From Prevotella sp. UBA4330 (GTDB lineage: Bacteria; Bacteroidota; Bacteroidia; Bacteroidales; Bacteroidaceae): a stretch of DNA of 64,000 nt. The translations under genes were made by a program, and so were the position numbers. Positions 44,608 to 52,646 of the stretch are shown here, piece by piece (positions within the stretch are counted from its first letter, which is position 1; each line of letters opens with the position of its first letter). The stretch spans positions 78,178 to 142,177 of the forward strand of contig DGTS01000015.1 of assembly GCA_002394385.1 (NCBI GenBank), written 5' to 3'. The notes under the pieces are model-generated. The model was not told the origin of the DNA, did not search any database, and was given only the letters and a program-made list of their open reading frames with translations.

Positions 44608-45294
44608 ATGGGAAAAAGAATAAAGAAACTTAAGAACGTCAGACTACACCGAGAAGGCACCGATACACTTCTGTATGGAGGTTTCGCAATCATCGCTGTC
44701 GCTGTCATCCTGTGGAGAGCGTTCGACACCAAGATACCATTCTGGATTTTCACCGCCATCTTCGGGGCGCTCTATCTCGTCGTGGTGAATTTCTACCGAT
44801 GCCCGAAGAGATTCTACGACGGCGACACCGCAGGGCTAGTAGTGGCTCCCGCCGACGGAAAAGTGGTGGTGATAGAAGAGGTGGAGGAACAAACCTACTT
44901 CCACGACCACCGCATGATGATAAGCATCTTCATGAGTCCGCTGAACGTTCACGCCAACTGGTTCCCCGTTGACGGAAGAGTGAAGTTTGTGAAGCACTTC
45001 AACGGCAACTACCATAAGGCGTGGCTGCCCAAGGCAAGCGAGGAAAACGAGCATGCAGATACCCTGATTGAACTGGAAGACGGGCGCGAGGTGCTGGTAA
45101 GACAGATAGCAGGGGCCATAGCGCGCCGCATCGTGACATACGCCAAGGAGGACGAGGACTGCTACATCGACGAGCATCTGGGATTCATTAAACTGGGCTC
45201 CCGCGTTGATGTCTTTCTGCCCGCCGACTGCGAGGTGTGCGTCAAGATGAACCAGCCTACGACAGGCGACCAGACCGTAATAGCACGCATATAA
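44608..45294 (+). CDS. psd: Phosphatidylserine decarboxylase proenzyme
   Basis: Makes phosphatidylethanolamine from phosphatidylserine. I use ATG 44608 (MGKRIKKLKNVRLHREG), just after the promoter. Two adjacent membrane helices lie at about 20-55, then the soluble domain with VVAPADGKVVVIEE and the HDHRMMISIFMSPLNVHANW block. The self-cleavage site is LGSR near the C-terminus, where the Ser becomes the pyruvoyl group. The length of 228 residues matches the short bacterial/archaeal type. pssA follows 5 bp later, so substrate-making and substrate-using enzymes are coexpressed. Confidence 0.93.
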   Translation: MGKRIKKLKNVRLHREGTDTLLYGGFAIIAVAVILWRAFDTKIPFWIFTAIFGALYLVVVNFYRCPKRFYDGDTAGLVVAPADGKVVVIEEVEEQTYFHDHRMMISIFMSPLNVHANWFPVDGRVKFVKHFNGNYHKAWLPKASEENEHADTLIELEDGREVLVRQIAGAIARRIVTYAKEDEDCYIDEHLGFIKLGSRVDVFLPADCEVCVKMNQPTTGDQTVIARI

Positions 45295-45299
45295 CACAA

Positions 45300-46025
45300 A
45301 TGGCAAACATAATAACACGCAACATACCCAACTCGATAACATGCTGCAACCTCATCAGCGGTTGCATCGCCACCACATACGCCTTCGCCGGCAACCAGAC
45401 GATGGCACTGCTCTTTATAATCATCGGCGCGGTGTTCGACTTTTTCGACGGCATGTCGGCGCGTCTGCTCGGCGTTAGTTCGCCCATCGGCAAGGAACTC
45501 GACTCTCTCGCCGACGACGTAACTTTCGGCGTGGCACCATCGACAATGGTTTTCACGTTGTTCTCCACGCTCAACTACCCTGCCCTGCTCGAGCCCCTGC
45601 GCCCCGTATTGCCCTATGTGGCATTCCTGATGGCGGCATTCTCGGCGCTCCGATTGGCTAAGTTCAACCTCGACGAGCGGCAGGCAATGGGATTCATCGG
45701 ACTGCCGACACCTGCCAACGCTCTTTTCTGGGGCGCGCTAATCGTTGGTCTCGGAGCCTATCTTGAGCGTCACGACTGGACCATCTACGTCCTTCTGCCC
45801 ATGCTCCTGTTCTCGTGCTACATGCTGATAGCCGAGATTCCGATGTTCGCACTCAAGTTCAAGCACTGGAGTTGGCAGGGCAACGAAGTGAAGTACATAT
45901 TCATCATGACATGCATCCCGCTGCTCGGTTTCTTCGGACTCGTGGGTTTAGCCATAATCATTGCATGGTATGTCACGCTCTCCATCATCGTTTGGAAACT
46001 CAACAGTAAAAAACAAGAAAACTAA
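45300..46025 (+). CDS. pssA: CDP-diacylglycerol-serine O-phosphatidyltransferase
   Basis: Makes phosphatidylserine, the substrate of Psd encoded just upstream. ATG 45300 starts MANIITRNIPNSITCCNLIS; the longer frame overlaps psd. The CDP-alcohol phosphotransferase motif DGMSARLLG, then SPIGKELDSLADD, is complete with all its aspartates. There are about seven membrane helices. Confidence 0.94.
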   Translation: MANIITRNIPNSITCCNLISGCIATTYAFAGNQTMALLFIIIGAVFDFFDGMSARLLGVSSPIGKELDSLADDVTFGVAPSTMVFTLFSTLNYPALLEPLRPVLPYVAFLMAAFSALRLAKFNLDERQAMGFIGLPTPANALFWGALIVGLGAYLERHDWTIYVLLPMLLFSCYMLIAEIPMFALKFKHWSWQGNEVKYIFIMTCIPLLGFFGLVGLAIIIAWYVTLSIIVWKLNSKKQEN

Positions 46026-46030
46026 AAGAT

Positions 46031-46306
46031 ATGACGGCTTTCCTGAAACTTATACTCATAACGATAATAATCATCATCGTTGCGGTGGCAATAGTTTTCT
46101 TCTGGCTCTACCGCAAGGTGAATAGTTTCACCCGTACATTCACGGGCGGAAACAAGAGTGGCCGTTCACAACGACGCAGTGGCGGCGGACGCACTTATGG
46201 CAACCAGGAAGGTGTCATCGATGCCCGTTCTCCCGAGCAGGCAAACCGCAAAATCTTCAAGGATAACGAAGGCGAATACGTCGATTTCACTGAGGTTGAC
46301 GAATAG
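46031..46306 (+). CDS. DUF4834-type small membrane protein
   Basis: A 91-residue protein with one N-terminal membrane helix (LILITIIIIIVAVAIVFFW) and a Gly/Arg/Ser-rich linker, ending in ARSPEQANRKIFKDNEGEYVDFTEVDE-type acidic sequence (given here in part as IFKDNEGEYVDF). This fits the Bacteroidetes DUF4834 family. It is the last gene of the psd-pssA run, 5 bp after pssA. Role unknown. Confidence 0.75.
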   Translation: MTAFLKLILITIIIIIVAVAIVFFWLYRKVNSFTRTFTGGNKSGRSQRRSGGGRTYGNQEGVIDARSPEQANRKIFKDNEGEYVDFTEVDE

Positions 46307-46327
46307 GCAAGTCATTATATCTCATCA

Positions 46328-46415
46328 GGTAAAATAGGCTGTTTTGGAAAGTAAAATAGGCTGTTTTGGAAAGTAAAATAGCCTATATTACTGAGTAAAA
46401 TAGCCTATTTTACTT
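46328..46415. repeat. 22-bp periodic array, GTAAAATAGGCTATTTTAC family, 4 units
   Basis: Exactly 88 bp; central doublets begin at 46337 (GG), 46359 (GG), 46381 (CC-type) and 46403 (CC). It lies between convergent DUF4834 and pyrH genes, followed by a second 22-bp array. Confidence 0.9.
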
Positions 46416-46441
46416 TTCGAAACATGATATACGGGAAAATG

Positions 46442-46476
46442 AAAGGGCATGAATCGGGTTGCGATTCATGCCCTTT
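46442..46476. terminator. Terminator hairpin between DUF4834 and pyrH
   Basis: AAAGGGCATGAATC (46442-46455) pairs with GATTCATGCCCTTT (46463-46476) around a 7-base loop, followed by TGC. Its right arm is also the first unit of the array at 46461-46548. Confidence 0.75.
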
Positions 46477-46548
46477 TGCTATGCGATAAGGCATCTTTCA
46501 TTGTGCGAAAGATCATCTTTCGGGATGCGAAACGGCATCAATGGTGAA
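46461..46548. repeat. 22-bp periodic array starting GCGA, 4 units, running into pyrH
   Basis: GCGA recurs at 46461, 46483, 46505 and 46527, each exactly 22 bp apart. Units share a GCGAaa..gCATCtTTc-type core, and the third contains the perfect palindrome CGAAAGATCATCTTTCG. The last unit overlaps the final codons of pyrH (stop at 46538-46540). Confidence 0.75.
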
Positions 46549-47248
46549 CCAAGGTGCCTATTTCCTCGCCGTCGATGACCTTCTTGAGATTGCCCACAAC
46601 GTCCATATTGAAGACGTAGATGGGCAGGTTGTTGTCGTTGCACATGCAGATGGCACTGAGGTCCATGACCTTCAGTCCGCGTGCCAGCACCTCGTCGTAG
46701 GTGATGTCGGTGAACTTCGTTGCCGTAGGGTCTTTCTCTGGGTCGGCGGTATAGATGCCATCGACGCGTGTTCCCTTGAGCATCACGTCGGCCTCTATCT
46801 CCAGACCGCGCAGCGAAGAGCCAGTATCGGTGGTGAAATAAGGTGCTCCCGTTCCTGCCGAGAAGATGCACACGAATCCCTGTTCCAGTGCGTCGATGGC
46901 GCGCCACTTGCTGTAGAACTCGCCTATCGGCTCCATGCGAATTGCTGTGAGCACCTTGTTCTTGCAGCCGATTGCCGAGAGCGCACTGCTCAAAGCGAGC
47001 GAGTTGATTACTGTGGCGAGCATTCCCATCTGGTCACCCTTCACACGGTCGAAGCCTTTCTGCGCACCACTGAGTCCGCGGAAGATGTTTCCACCGCCGA
47101 TGACAATACCTATCTGCACTCCCATCTCGCTGATTTCCTTAATCTGACGCGCATAGTCGCCCAGTCGTTCGGGGTCGATGCCGTGCCCCTGTTTACCCAT
47201 CAGGCTCTCGCCCGAGAGTTTCAATAGAATTCTTTTGAATCGTGCCAT
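46538..47248 (-). CDS. pyrH: Uridylate kinase
   Basis: Phosphorylates UMP to UDP. It is an amino acid kinase-fold protein of normal length (236). N-terminal RILLKLSGESLMG binds ATP phosphates, VIGGGNIFRG is the glycine loop, and FSAGTGAPYFTTDT is the UMP-binding segment. The C-terminus overlaps the last unit of a 22-bp repeat array. Confidence 0.96.
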   Translation of the reverse strand: MARFKRILLKLSGESLMGKQGHGIDPERLGDYARQIKEISEMGVQIGIVIGGGNIFRGLSGAQKGFDRVKGDQMGMLATVINSLALSSALSAIGCKNKVLTAIRMEPIGEFYSKWRAIDALEQGFVCIFSAGTGAPYFTTDTGSSLRGLEIEADVMLKGTRVDGIYTADPEKDPTATKFTDITYDEVLARGLKVMDLSAICMCNDNNLPIYVFNMDVVGNLKKVIDGEEIGTLVHH

Positions 47249-47322
47249 AGTCTATTCTTATTTAGTTAATTCGTTATTTCGGTATTACGTTATTACGGAA
47301 TTACGTTATTTCGACATTATTA

Positions 47323-48045
47323 TTATATCACAAACTGCACTTCCTTGAATGCATAACTGCGCAGATTGCCAGCCTTGTCGCGCAAAACGAGGTGACCGTC
47401 GTCCTCAACGGTAACAAGTTCCGCCTCGAAGTCGCCATCGGCATCGCGATAGTCAAAGAAGCCCTCGCGGCGATACAGATGACGGCGGTACTTCTCGCGT
47501 ATCTTGTCGCGGCGGAAATGCTCCAGTTGCCAAACAAAAAGGTCGATGATGCCATGCAGCACCTCCTCGCGATTCCATTCCTTCCCCTCCAACTGCGCCA
47601 TAGACACAGGGTTGGGAGCGTCGCTTCGGAACTCCGTTTGGTTGACATTCAGCCCTATCCCAATGACGCAATCCCTGATATGATTGCCCGCCAGGCGGTT
47701 CTCTATCAGTATGCCGCCTATCTTCTGGTCGCCCACATAGATGTCGTTCGGCCACTTGATATACACTTCCTCGCTGAGCACCTGCGCCAGATACTTGCGT
47801 ATGGTGGCTGCGATGGCCATCGAAAGGACATACTGCTCGTGCGCAAGCACATGCTCGGGATGCAGCAGAATGCTGAACGTCAGGTTCTTGCCGCACTCAC
47901 TCTCCCAGTGGTTGGTGCCCTGTCCCCGTCCGGCATGCTGGAAGTCGGTCCATGCCACCACCATCTCCTCGTCGCCCTCATACTGGCGCAGGAAATCGTT
48001 GGTGGATCCCACCTCTTCCAAATAGATGTACCTCGGTTGTATCAT
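47323..48045 (-). CDS. birA: Biotin-[acetyl-CoA-carboxylase] ligase, monofunctional
   Basis: Attaches biotin to carboxylase carrier domains. I chose ATG 48045 (MIQPRYIYLEEVGSTND) because the promoter box at 48057-48064 lies 11 bp upstream and the longer start at 48087 is beyond it. The catalytic core shows STNDFL, the biotinyl-AMP loop HAGRGQGTNHWES and KWPNDIYV. There is no N-terminal helix-turn-helix, so it is not a repressor of biotin genes. Confidence 0.93.
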   Translation of the reverse strand: MIQPRYIYLEEVGSTNDFLRQYEGDEEMVVAWTDFQHAGRGQGTNHWESECGKNLTFSILLHPEHVLAHEQYVLSMAIAATIRKYLAQVLSEEVYIKWPNDIYVGDQKIGGILIENRLAGNHIRDCVIGIGLNVNQTEFRSDAPNPVSMAQLEGKEWNREEVLHGIIDLFVWQLEHFRRDKIREKYRRHLYRREGFFDYRDADGDFEAELVTVEDDGHLVLRDKAGNLRSYAFKEVQFVI

Positions 48046-48056
48046 AATATCGACTA

Positions 48057-48064
48057 CAAAGTTA
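48057..48064 (-). promoter_or_regulatory. Promoter -7 box of birA
   Basis: TAACTTTG on the minus strand, 11 bp before the chosen start. Confidence 0.6.
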
Positions 48065-48087
48065 CAAAAAATATCCTGATTAACCAT

Positions 48088-48667
48088 TCTCTTTGAAAGA
48101 AAAACTAATGAATGAAAAAAGGTGTTGCCCTGAAATCATCAAAAAGTTGGGCAATTATATGCAAATATGGTCGCAAAGCATGAATTTCTGCAACTCTGAG
48201 ACGAACGAAAAACTTAAGGGAAAACACCAAAACTAGCGTCTCAAGCATGTATTTTGAGGCCTTTTAGAGAAGAAAAATGCACTTGTTTGAGACTGTGGAA
48301 GACTTGTGATTGCGTTCTACTTTTTGTAACACATTGATTTGTAGCACTTTATAACTATTGGCAGTCTCAGTCTCAGAGTCTCAGTTGTTTTAAAAGGTAC
48401 CCTCCAACTTGTCTTCTTTACTATATATATTATATATATTATTGATTATTAAGTAGTTACAAGTAAAAAAAGGAGGTGTCAACGATGTGCATAGTGCCTT
48501 TTATTTTGGATTGAGATTGATACTGAGACTGCAACATGTCATTTCTCTACGAGGCCTTTGAACGCAAGGCTATGTAATTACAAATGTTTTCCATTCATTT
48601 TGAATGAAACAACATAAGTACAATAATCGAACAAAGAGCATGACTTAACTTTATTTATCCCCATAGA
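48088..48667. other. AT-rich non-coding region with repeated GTCTCA/TGAGAC motifs
   Basis: No gene is visible in about 580 bp. TGAGAC or its complement recurs near 48195, 48236, 48288, 48361-48384 (tandem CAGTCTCAGTCTCAGAGTCT) and 48524. A stretch around 48420-48470 shares TAAGTAGTT and TA-rich runs with the spacers of the GGTCACA array at 7 kb. It may be a decayed regulatory array or element remnant. Confidence 0.45.
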
Positions 48668-48699
48668 TTTGCTTGGATTGAGATTTTTATCTACTTTTG
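48668..48699 (+). promoter_or_regulatory. Promoter of the 172-residue gene, duplicated downstream
   Basis: TTTG (48668-48671), 20 bp, TACTTTTG (48692-48699). The stretch 48682-48705 is identical to 49301-49324. Confidence 0.7.
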
Positions 48700-48743
48700 C
48701 AAATATAGACAGATAATCGGTATTTAGCTAACAGTTTAATCAT

Positions 48744-49262
48744 ATGGTGTACAATAATCACATTTTTACTGTAGAGGACGGTAGACTCAAGGTAAAAGGA
48801 ATATACGTTGGTCTCCCTATAGAGGAATTAACGCAGGTGTTATTGGAACAAGGGTTTACTGTTGCTGACAACGACTCCACCGCGACAGTATACGGAGGAA
48901 GCATTGAGGGACTGGGAATCTGCTGTTTGAGCATAAGGGAAGCCAACAACAAGGTAGCATCAATCATCATTCGTACAGTACGTAAATGCACCGAAGATGA
49001 AGCACTAGCAGTTTTTGAGCAAGTGAAAAGCGACCTACATAAGGAACCCGGCTTCGACTACAATGGTTATGGCATAACCCCTAAACCTCATGAGATTGAC
49101 CATTTCTGGGACCTCAACGAGGGTTTACTAAAAATACAATGGGATGGCTTTAATGCCCATGGATTCTCTTTCAGGGATAATGATGGGCTAGATTACATTT
49201 CGTTTGGGTTGCAGGGACCTGTTGTTAAGGACGAAGCATACTGGAGATCTGAAGTTGATTAA
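48744..49262 (+). CDS. Unknown 172-residue accessory protein
   Basis: I do not recognise this cytoplasmic acidic protein; it has no signal peptide or membrane helix. It alternates beta strands and helices: IFTVEDGRLKVKGIYVG, then a helix with EELTQVLLEQGF. A Cys pair lies in GLGICCLSI. Its lower G+C content and a spacer rich in repeats suggest acquisition. It shares a duplicated promoter with the next gene, which looks like an immunity protein, so it may be an immunity-type or stress gene too (inference). Confidence 0.6.
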   Translation: MVYNNHIFTVEDGRLKVKGIYVGLPIEELTQVLLEQGFTVADNDSTATVYGGSIEGLGICCLSIREANNKVASIIIRTVRKCTEDEALAVFEQVKSDLHKEPGFDYNGYGITPKPHEIDHFWDLNEGLLKIQWDGFNAHGFSFRDNDGLDYISFGLQGPVVKDEAYWRSEVD

Positions 49263-49310
49263 GAGTATGCCTTTTTCCTAATAAGGCTCGCATGATTTAA
49301 GATTTTTATC

Positions 49311-49318
49311 TACTTTTG
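49311..49318 (+). promoter_or_regulatory. Promoter -7 box of the 69-residue gene
   Basis: TACTTTTG within the 24-bp copy (49301-49324) of the upstream promoter; no clear -33 element remains outside the copied stretch. Confidence 0.65.
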
Positions 49319-49343
49319 CAAATAAACAGACAAATCGAATATT

Positions 49344-49553
49344 ATGAATATTGAATGGGAAGACGGATTTACTATCAAAGTCAAAGTTGAAGAAAACACA
49401 GTAGTTATTTCTGCCAACAAAGAGGGTTTGCTCTCTTTGGCCAGACAGTTGACGGACTTAGCAGATGCGGAAGTTGGAAGCCATATCCATTATGATGAGT
49501 ATAATTCACTTGAAGAAGACTCCTCTGAAATGATAATTGAAAGGATTGTGTAG
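49344..49553 (+). CDS. Small Imm32-like protein, possible orphan immunity factor
   Basis: The 69-residue acidic protein has ISANKEGLLSLARQLTDLAD, then GSHIHYDEYNSLEEDSSEMI. This resembles the Imm32 family of polymorphic-toxin immunity proteins (a helix beginning EGL, then GxHxHxD and a short strand). No toxin gene is next to it in this window. The assignment is from pattern memory. An RBS-poor but promoter-backed start at 49344 is the only good choice. Confidence 0.55.
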   Translation: MNIEWEDGFTIKVKVEENTVVISANKEGLLSLARQLTDLADAEVGSHIHYDEYNSLEEDSSEMIIERIV

Positions 49554-49606
49554 TCAGCAAATTCCAAAATAATCCACATATATTATATCAGATTTCACCA
49601 AGAATA

Positions 49607-49636
49607 TTTGTATTTCACATAAAATTTGTATTTTTG
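49607..49636 (+). promoter_or_regulatory. Promoter of the 240-residue secreted protein gene
   Basis: TTTG (49607-49610), 18 bp, TATTTTTG (49629-49636), 68 bp before the ATG. Confidence 0.7.
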
Positions 49637-49704
49637 CAAAAGCAATTCACTAATAATATACTACATATTCATTTTAACAATCTAGCATTAAATTTCAGTT
49701 AATT

Positions 49705-50427
49705 ATGAGAAATGTATTTATTATCCTTTTTGTCTCATTTACTGCCATCATACAGGCACAGACTTTAATAAAGGAAGAAAACGACACCACCATAACAACA
49801 GAATACAACGATGGACGCCTATGGGCTTTCAAGAAACAAAGTGATATTGTTGTGGGGGTAACAAACTATATTTACAAAGATGAGTATGGTAAGAATTACC
49901 AAATTCAAATTATGATTCATAATACAAGTAATGAGGCTTTTGTGTTTTTTCCGGACTACATCTATGCAACACTATTAGGAAAAGATGCAATGAAAAAGGA
50001 CATGAAAGTATATACTTACGAATTGTATATGAAAAAAATAAAACGCCAACAAGACTGGGCAATGGCACTTACCAGTTTTTCTGCAGGTTTTAATGCAGGT
50101 TCTGCAGGTTATCAAACCACTTATTCTACCAGTTACGCACCAGGAAAAGTTCCATACACTCAAGTAAACACCACTTATAACTATGCTGCTGCATCTGCAG
50201 CGAACATGGCAGCCCAGACCCAAATAATGACATTAGGAGAAATAATGAAGAAAAACAAGCAAATCATATCTCAGGGATATTTGAAAAGAACAACTATACG
50301 CCCAAATGAAACAATTGTGGGATACATAAATATAAAACATTCAAAAGGACAACAAATGACAGTAAATATCCCTGTAAGAGGCAAAGTGTTTTCTTTTGAT
50401 TGGAACATCTCAAAAAAGAAACAATAA
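49705..50427 (+). CDS. Secreted protein of unknown function
   Basis: A signal peptide (about 1-18, FVSFTAIIQAQ) leads a 240-residue protein. Residues 60-95 look like beta strands of an extracellular domain (YQIQIMIHNTSNEAFVF). The central part is rich in Tyr, Ser, Ala and Thr (FNAGSAGYQTTYSTSYA), and a final beta region has TTIRPNETIVGYINIKH. I do not recognise the family. The AT-rich sequence matches its two upstream neighbours. It ends 31 bp before the tadA ATG and overlaps the tadA promoter region. Confidence 0.7.
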   Translation: MRNVFIILFVSFTAIIQAQTLIKEENDTTITTEYNDGRLWAFKKQSDIVVGVTNYIYKDEYGKNYQIQIMIHNTSNEAFVFFPDYIYATLLGKDAMKKDMKVYTYELYMKKIKRQQDWAMALTSFSAGFNAGSAGYQTTYSTSYAPGKVPYTQVNTTYNYAAASAANMAAQTQIMTLGEIMKKNKQIISQGYLKRTTIRPNETIVGYINIKHSKGQQMTVNIPVRGKVFSFDWNISKKKQ

Positions 50428-50446
50428 TAGTGTTCCATTAATATTA

Positions 50447-50454
50447 TACCTTTG
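50447..50454 (+). promoter_or_regulatory. Promoter -7 box of tadA, almost touching the ATG
   Basis: TACCTTTG ends only 4 bases before the ATG at 50459, so the mRNA may have almost no leader. Confidence 0.6.
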
Positions 50455-50458
50455 CACT

Positions 50459-50908
50459 ATGACAAACGAGGAAATACAGAAAGACGAGCAATATATGCGG
50501 CGTGCGCTTGACGAGGCACGGCAGGCATTGGAGGAGGGAGAAATTCCTATCGGGGCAGTTGTCGTTGCCAAGGGAAGGATTATCTCACGGGCACATAACC
50601 AGACTGAGACGCTTAACGACGTGACGGCTCATGCCGAGATGCTTGCAATAACAGCGGCATCGAATGCGCTGGGCGGAAAGTATCTCACCGACTGCACCTT
50701 GTATGTAACTGTGGAGCCCTGTCCTATGTGTGCCGGTGCAATAGGATGGGCGCAGGTGCCTCGCATTGTCTATGGCGCTGCCGACGAGAAGCGCGGGTAT
50801 CACCGCTTTGCCCCTAACGTGCTGCATCCCCGTGCAAACGCAGTTGGCGGCATCCTCGAAGAAGAATGCCGCCAACTGATGCTTGACTTCTTTAAAAGTA
50901 GAAGGTGA
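50459..50908 (+). CDS. tadA: tRNA-specific adenosine deaminase (TadA-type)
   Basis: Converts A34 to inosine in tRNA-Arg(ACG). The zinc site is complete: AHAEMLAI with catalytic Glu, and EPCPMCAGAI with two Cys. Length 149 fits TadA. The ATG at 50459 follows the promoter at once. If leaderless translation does not occur here, the start could instead be Met13 (50495). Guanine or other nucleoside deaminase is an alternative, but the context and motifs favour TadA. Confidence 0.85.
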   Translation: MTNEEIQKDEQYMRRALDEARQALEEGEIPIGAVVVAKGRIISRAHNQTETLNDVTAHAEMLAITAASNALGGKYLTDCTLYVTVEPCPMCAGAIGWAQVPRIVYGAADEKRGYHRFAPNVLHPRANAVGGILEEECRQLMLDFFKSRR

Positions 50909-50920
50909 GTATTTTATTTT

Positions 50921-51048
50921 AGGAGTTCCTAAGTTTAGGAGTTCCTAAGTTTAGAAGTTCAGGAGTTTAGAAGTTCCTAAGTTTAGAAGTTCCTAAGTTT
51001 AGAAGTTTAGGAGTTTGGGAGTTTGGGAGTTCAGGAGTTCAGAATTCC
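50921..51048. repeat. 16-bp tandem repeat after tadA
   Basis: About eight units of AGGAGTTCCTAAGTTT type, period 16 with an 8-bp sub-period, start at 50921. The tract ends near AACTCCT, an inverted copy of the unit start. It separates the convergent tadA and Cbp1-like genes. Confidence 0.75.
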
Positions 51049-51063
51049 GAAACTCCTGTAAAA

Positions 51064-51909
51064 CTACTTCACTTCGATAACGAGATACTTGCTGGTGCTC
51101 CAGAATGTCTGCGGGTCGGTGATGCGCAGCACATACTGTCCCTTTGCATCCTTATCGAGCACATAACTGCTTGATGGGTGAGAAGTTCTCATCTCTGCCT
51201 TCTTAGAGTAGAGTTTTATCTCCTTCTGCACACGGATGTCAATCTTCGTGAAGTAACTCTTGTTGAAGTTGCCCTGCAGCACACGTCCGCCGTCGAGGAT
51301 GCCCTCTTCCTTCAGTTCCTTCTTTGTTCCGAACACATACCATGCGGTGTTCAGTTGCTGGTCTTGGTTAGAAATGGTGGCACTCTTCTGCTCGCTCTCT
51401 GTCTTCAGATTGCTGACGTCGGTGTTGAGGTTAGAGATGGTCTCGTCGAGTTCAGTGATATGGATGTCTTTCTTGTCAAGTTCCTCGCGCAGGTTCTGCA
51501 GTTCGATGTCCTTCTGCTCGAGTTGCTTAGTAAGGTTCTCAACGGTGCGCTTCAGTTGGTCGCCCTTGAAAGTGCTCTCGCGCAACTGCTTGCGCAGTTT
51601 GTCGAGCAGTTCACGGTTCTGGTCCATGCGCTCCTGAATGAACTTTACGTCCTCCATGATTTTCTGCTTCTGGTTTGCTCCCTCGCCAGCACGTGCGAGA
51701 GTGACGCGTCCTTCTGCCTCGCTGATTTCACGCAATCCCTCATTGATGTCGTTGAGAGTTCCCATGATATCGTTGATTTCGTTCTCCTTCTGCTCAACAA
51801 TTCTCTGCAGCGAGTCGCTCATCGTAGCACCCGGAGCATTAGACACTTTGTTACCTGTACATGCAGCCAGCGTCAATACAGCGACTGCAAAAAACAACAA
51901 TTTCTTCAT
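51064..51909 (-). CDS. Coiled-coil lipoprotein, Cbp1 collagen-binding type
   Basis: A lipoprotein signal (FFAVAVLTLAAC, Cys17) is followed by a long coiled coil (about 30-185) with heptad Leu/Ile and Asp/Glu/Lys. A C-terminal beta domain (about 190-281) contains WYVFGTKKELKEEGIL and YVLDKDAKGQYVLRI. Bacteroidales proteins of this form are annotated as Cbp1-family collagen-binding glycoprotein adhesins; I recall this from family names and cannot test binding. It should be anchored in the envelope. Confidence 0.7.
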   Translation of the reverse strand: MKKLLFFAVAVLTLAACTGNKVSNAPGATMSDSLQRIVEQKENEINDIMGTLNDINEGLREISEAEGRVTLARAGEGANQKQKIMEDVKFIQERMDQNRELLDKLRKQLRESTFKGDQLKRTVENLTKQLEQKDIELQNLREELDKKDIHITELDETISNLNTDVSNLKTESEQKSATISNQDQQLNTAWYVFGTKKELKEEGILDGGRVLQGNFNKSYFTKIDIRVQKEIKLYSKKAEMRTSHPSSSYVLDKDAKGQYVLRITDPQTFWSTSKYLVIEVK

Positions 51910-51962
51910 TTCTTATTTGTTTAAAACCTATATGATTTGATTAATCTAATCGTTTCTGGATA

Positions 51963-52637
51963 TTACTCATTCTTCCCAGCCACCACAACGACGAACTCGC
52001 CGCGCGGTTCATGCTCCTTGAAATGGGCTATCACCTCCGCCAGCGTGCCTCGTACACTCTCCTCGTGCACCTTTGATATCTCGCGGCAAGCACTGACATG
52101 CCGCTCATTGCCAAACGCCTCGGCGAGTTGCTCCAGCAACTTCACCACCCGATAGGGCGACTCATAGAACACCATGGTGCGCTGTTCGTCGGCGAGAGCC
52201 TTGATGCGCGACTGGCGTCCTTTCTTCTGCGGAAGGAACCCTTCGAAGCAGAAACGGTCGCAGGGCAAGCCGCTCGACACCAGCGCAGGAATCATTGCCG
52301 TGGCACCAGGCAGGCACTGCACCTCGACTCCTGCATTGACCGCCTCGCGTACGAGGTAGAAGCCAGGGTCGCTGATGCCTGGAGTGCCCGCATCGCTGAT
52401 AAGGGCTATCGTGGCTCCTGCCCGCAGTCGTTCAACGATGCCGGCACTGGTGCCGTGCTCATTGAACTTATGGTGAGACATCAACTGGTTCTTTATCTCG
52501 AAATGCTTCAGCAAGATGCCCGACGTGCGGGTGTCTTCGGCAAGCACGAGGTCGGCCTCCTTGAGAATCCGGATGGCCCGAAGCGTCATGTCCTCCATAT
52601 TACCCACTGGCGTGGGAACAACGTATAATATGCCCAT
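51963..52637 (-). CDS. rsmI: 16S rRNA 2'-O-ribose C1402 methyltransferase
   Basis: Methylates C1402 in the decoding centre of 16S rRNA using SAM. ATG 52637 (MGILYVVPTPVGNMEDMT) starts the canonical RsmI opening; the promoter box at 52647-52654 excludes the longer start. EADLVLAEDTRTSGILL and ALISDAGTPGISDPG are signature blocks. ALVSSGLPCDRF marks the next one. Length about 224 is normal. Confidence 0.95.
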   Translation of the reverse strand: MGILYVVPTPVGNMEDMTLRAIRILKEADLVLAEDTRTSGILLKHFEIKNQLMSHHKFNEHGTSAGIVERLRAGATIALISDAGTPGISDPGFYLVREAVNAGVEVQCLPGATAMIPALVSSGLPCDRFCFEGFLPQKKGRQSRIKALADEQRTMVFYESPYRVVKLLEQLAEAFGNERHVSACREISKVHEESVRGTLAEVIAHFKEHEPRGEFVVVVAGKNE

Positions 52638-52646
52638 AACAGGGGG

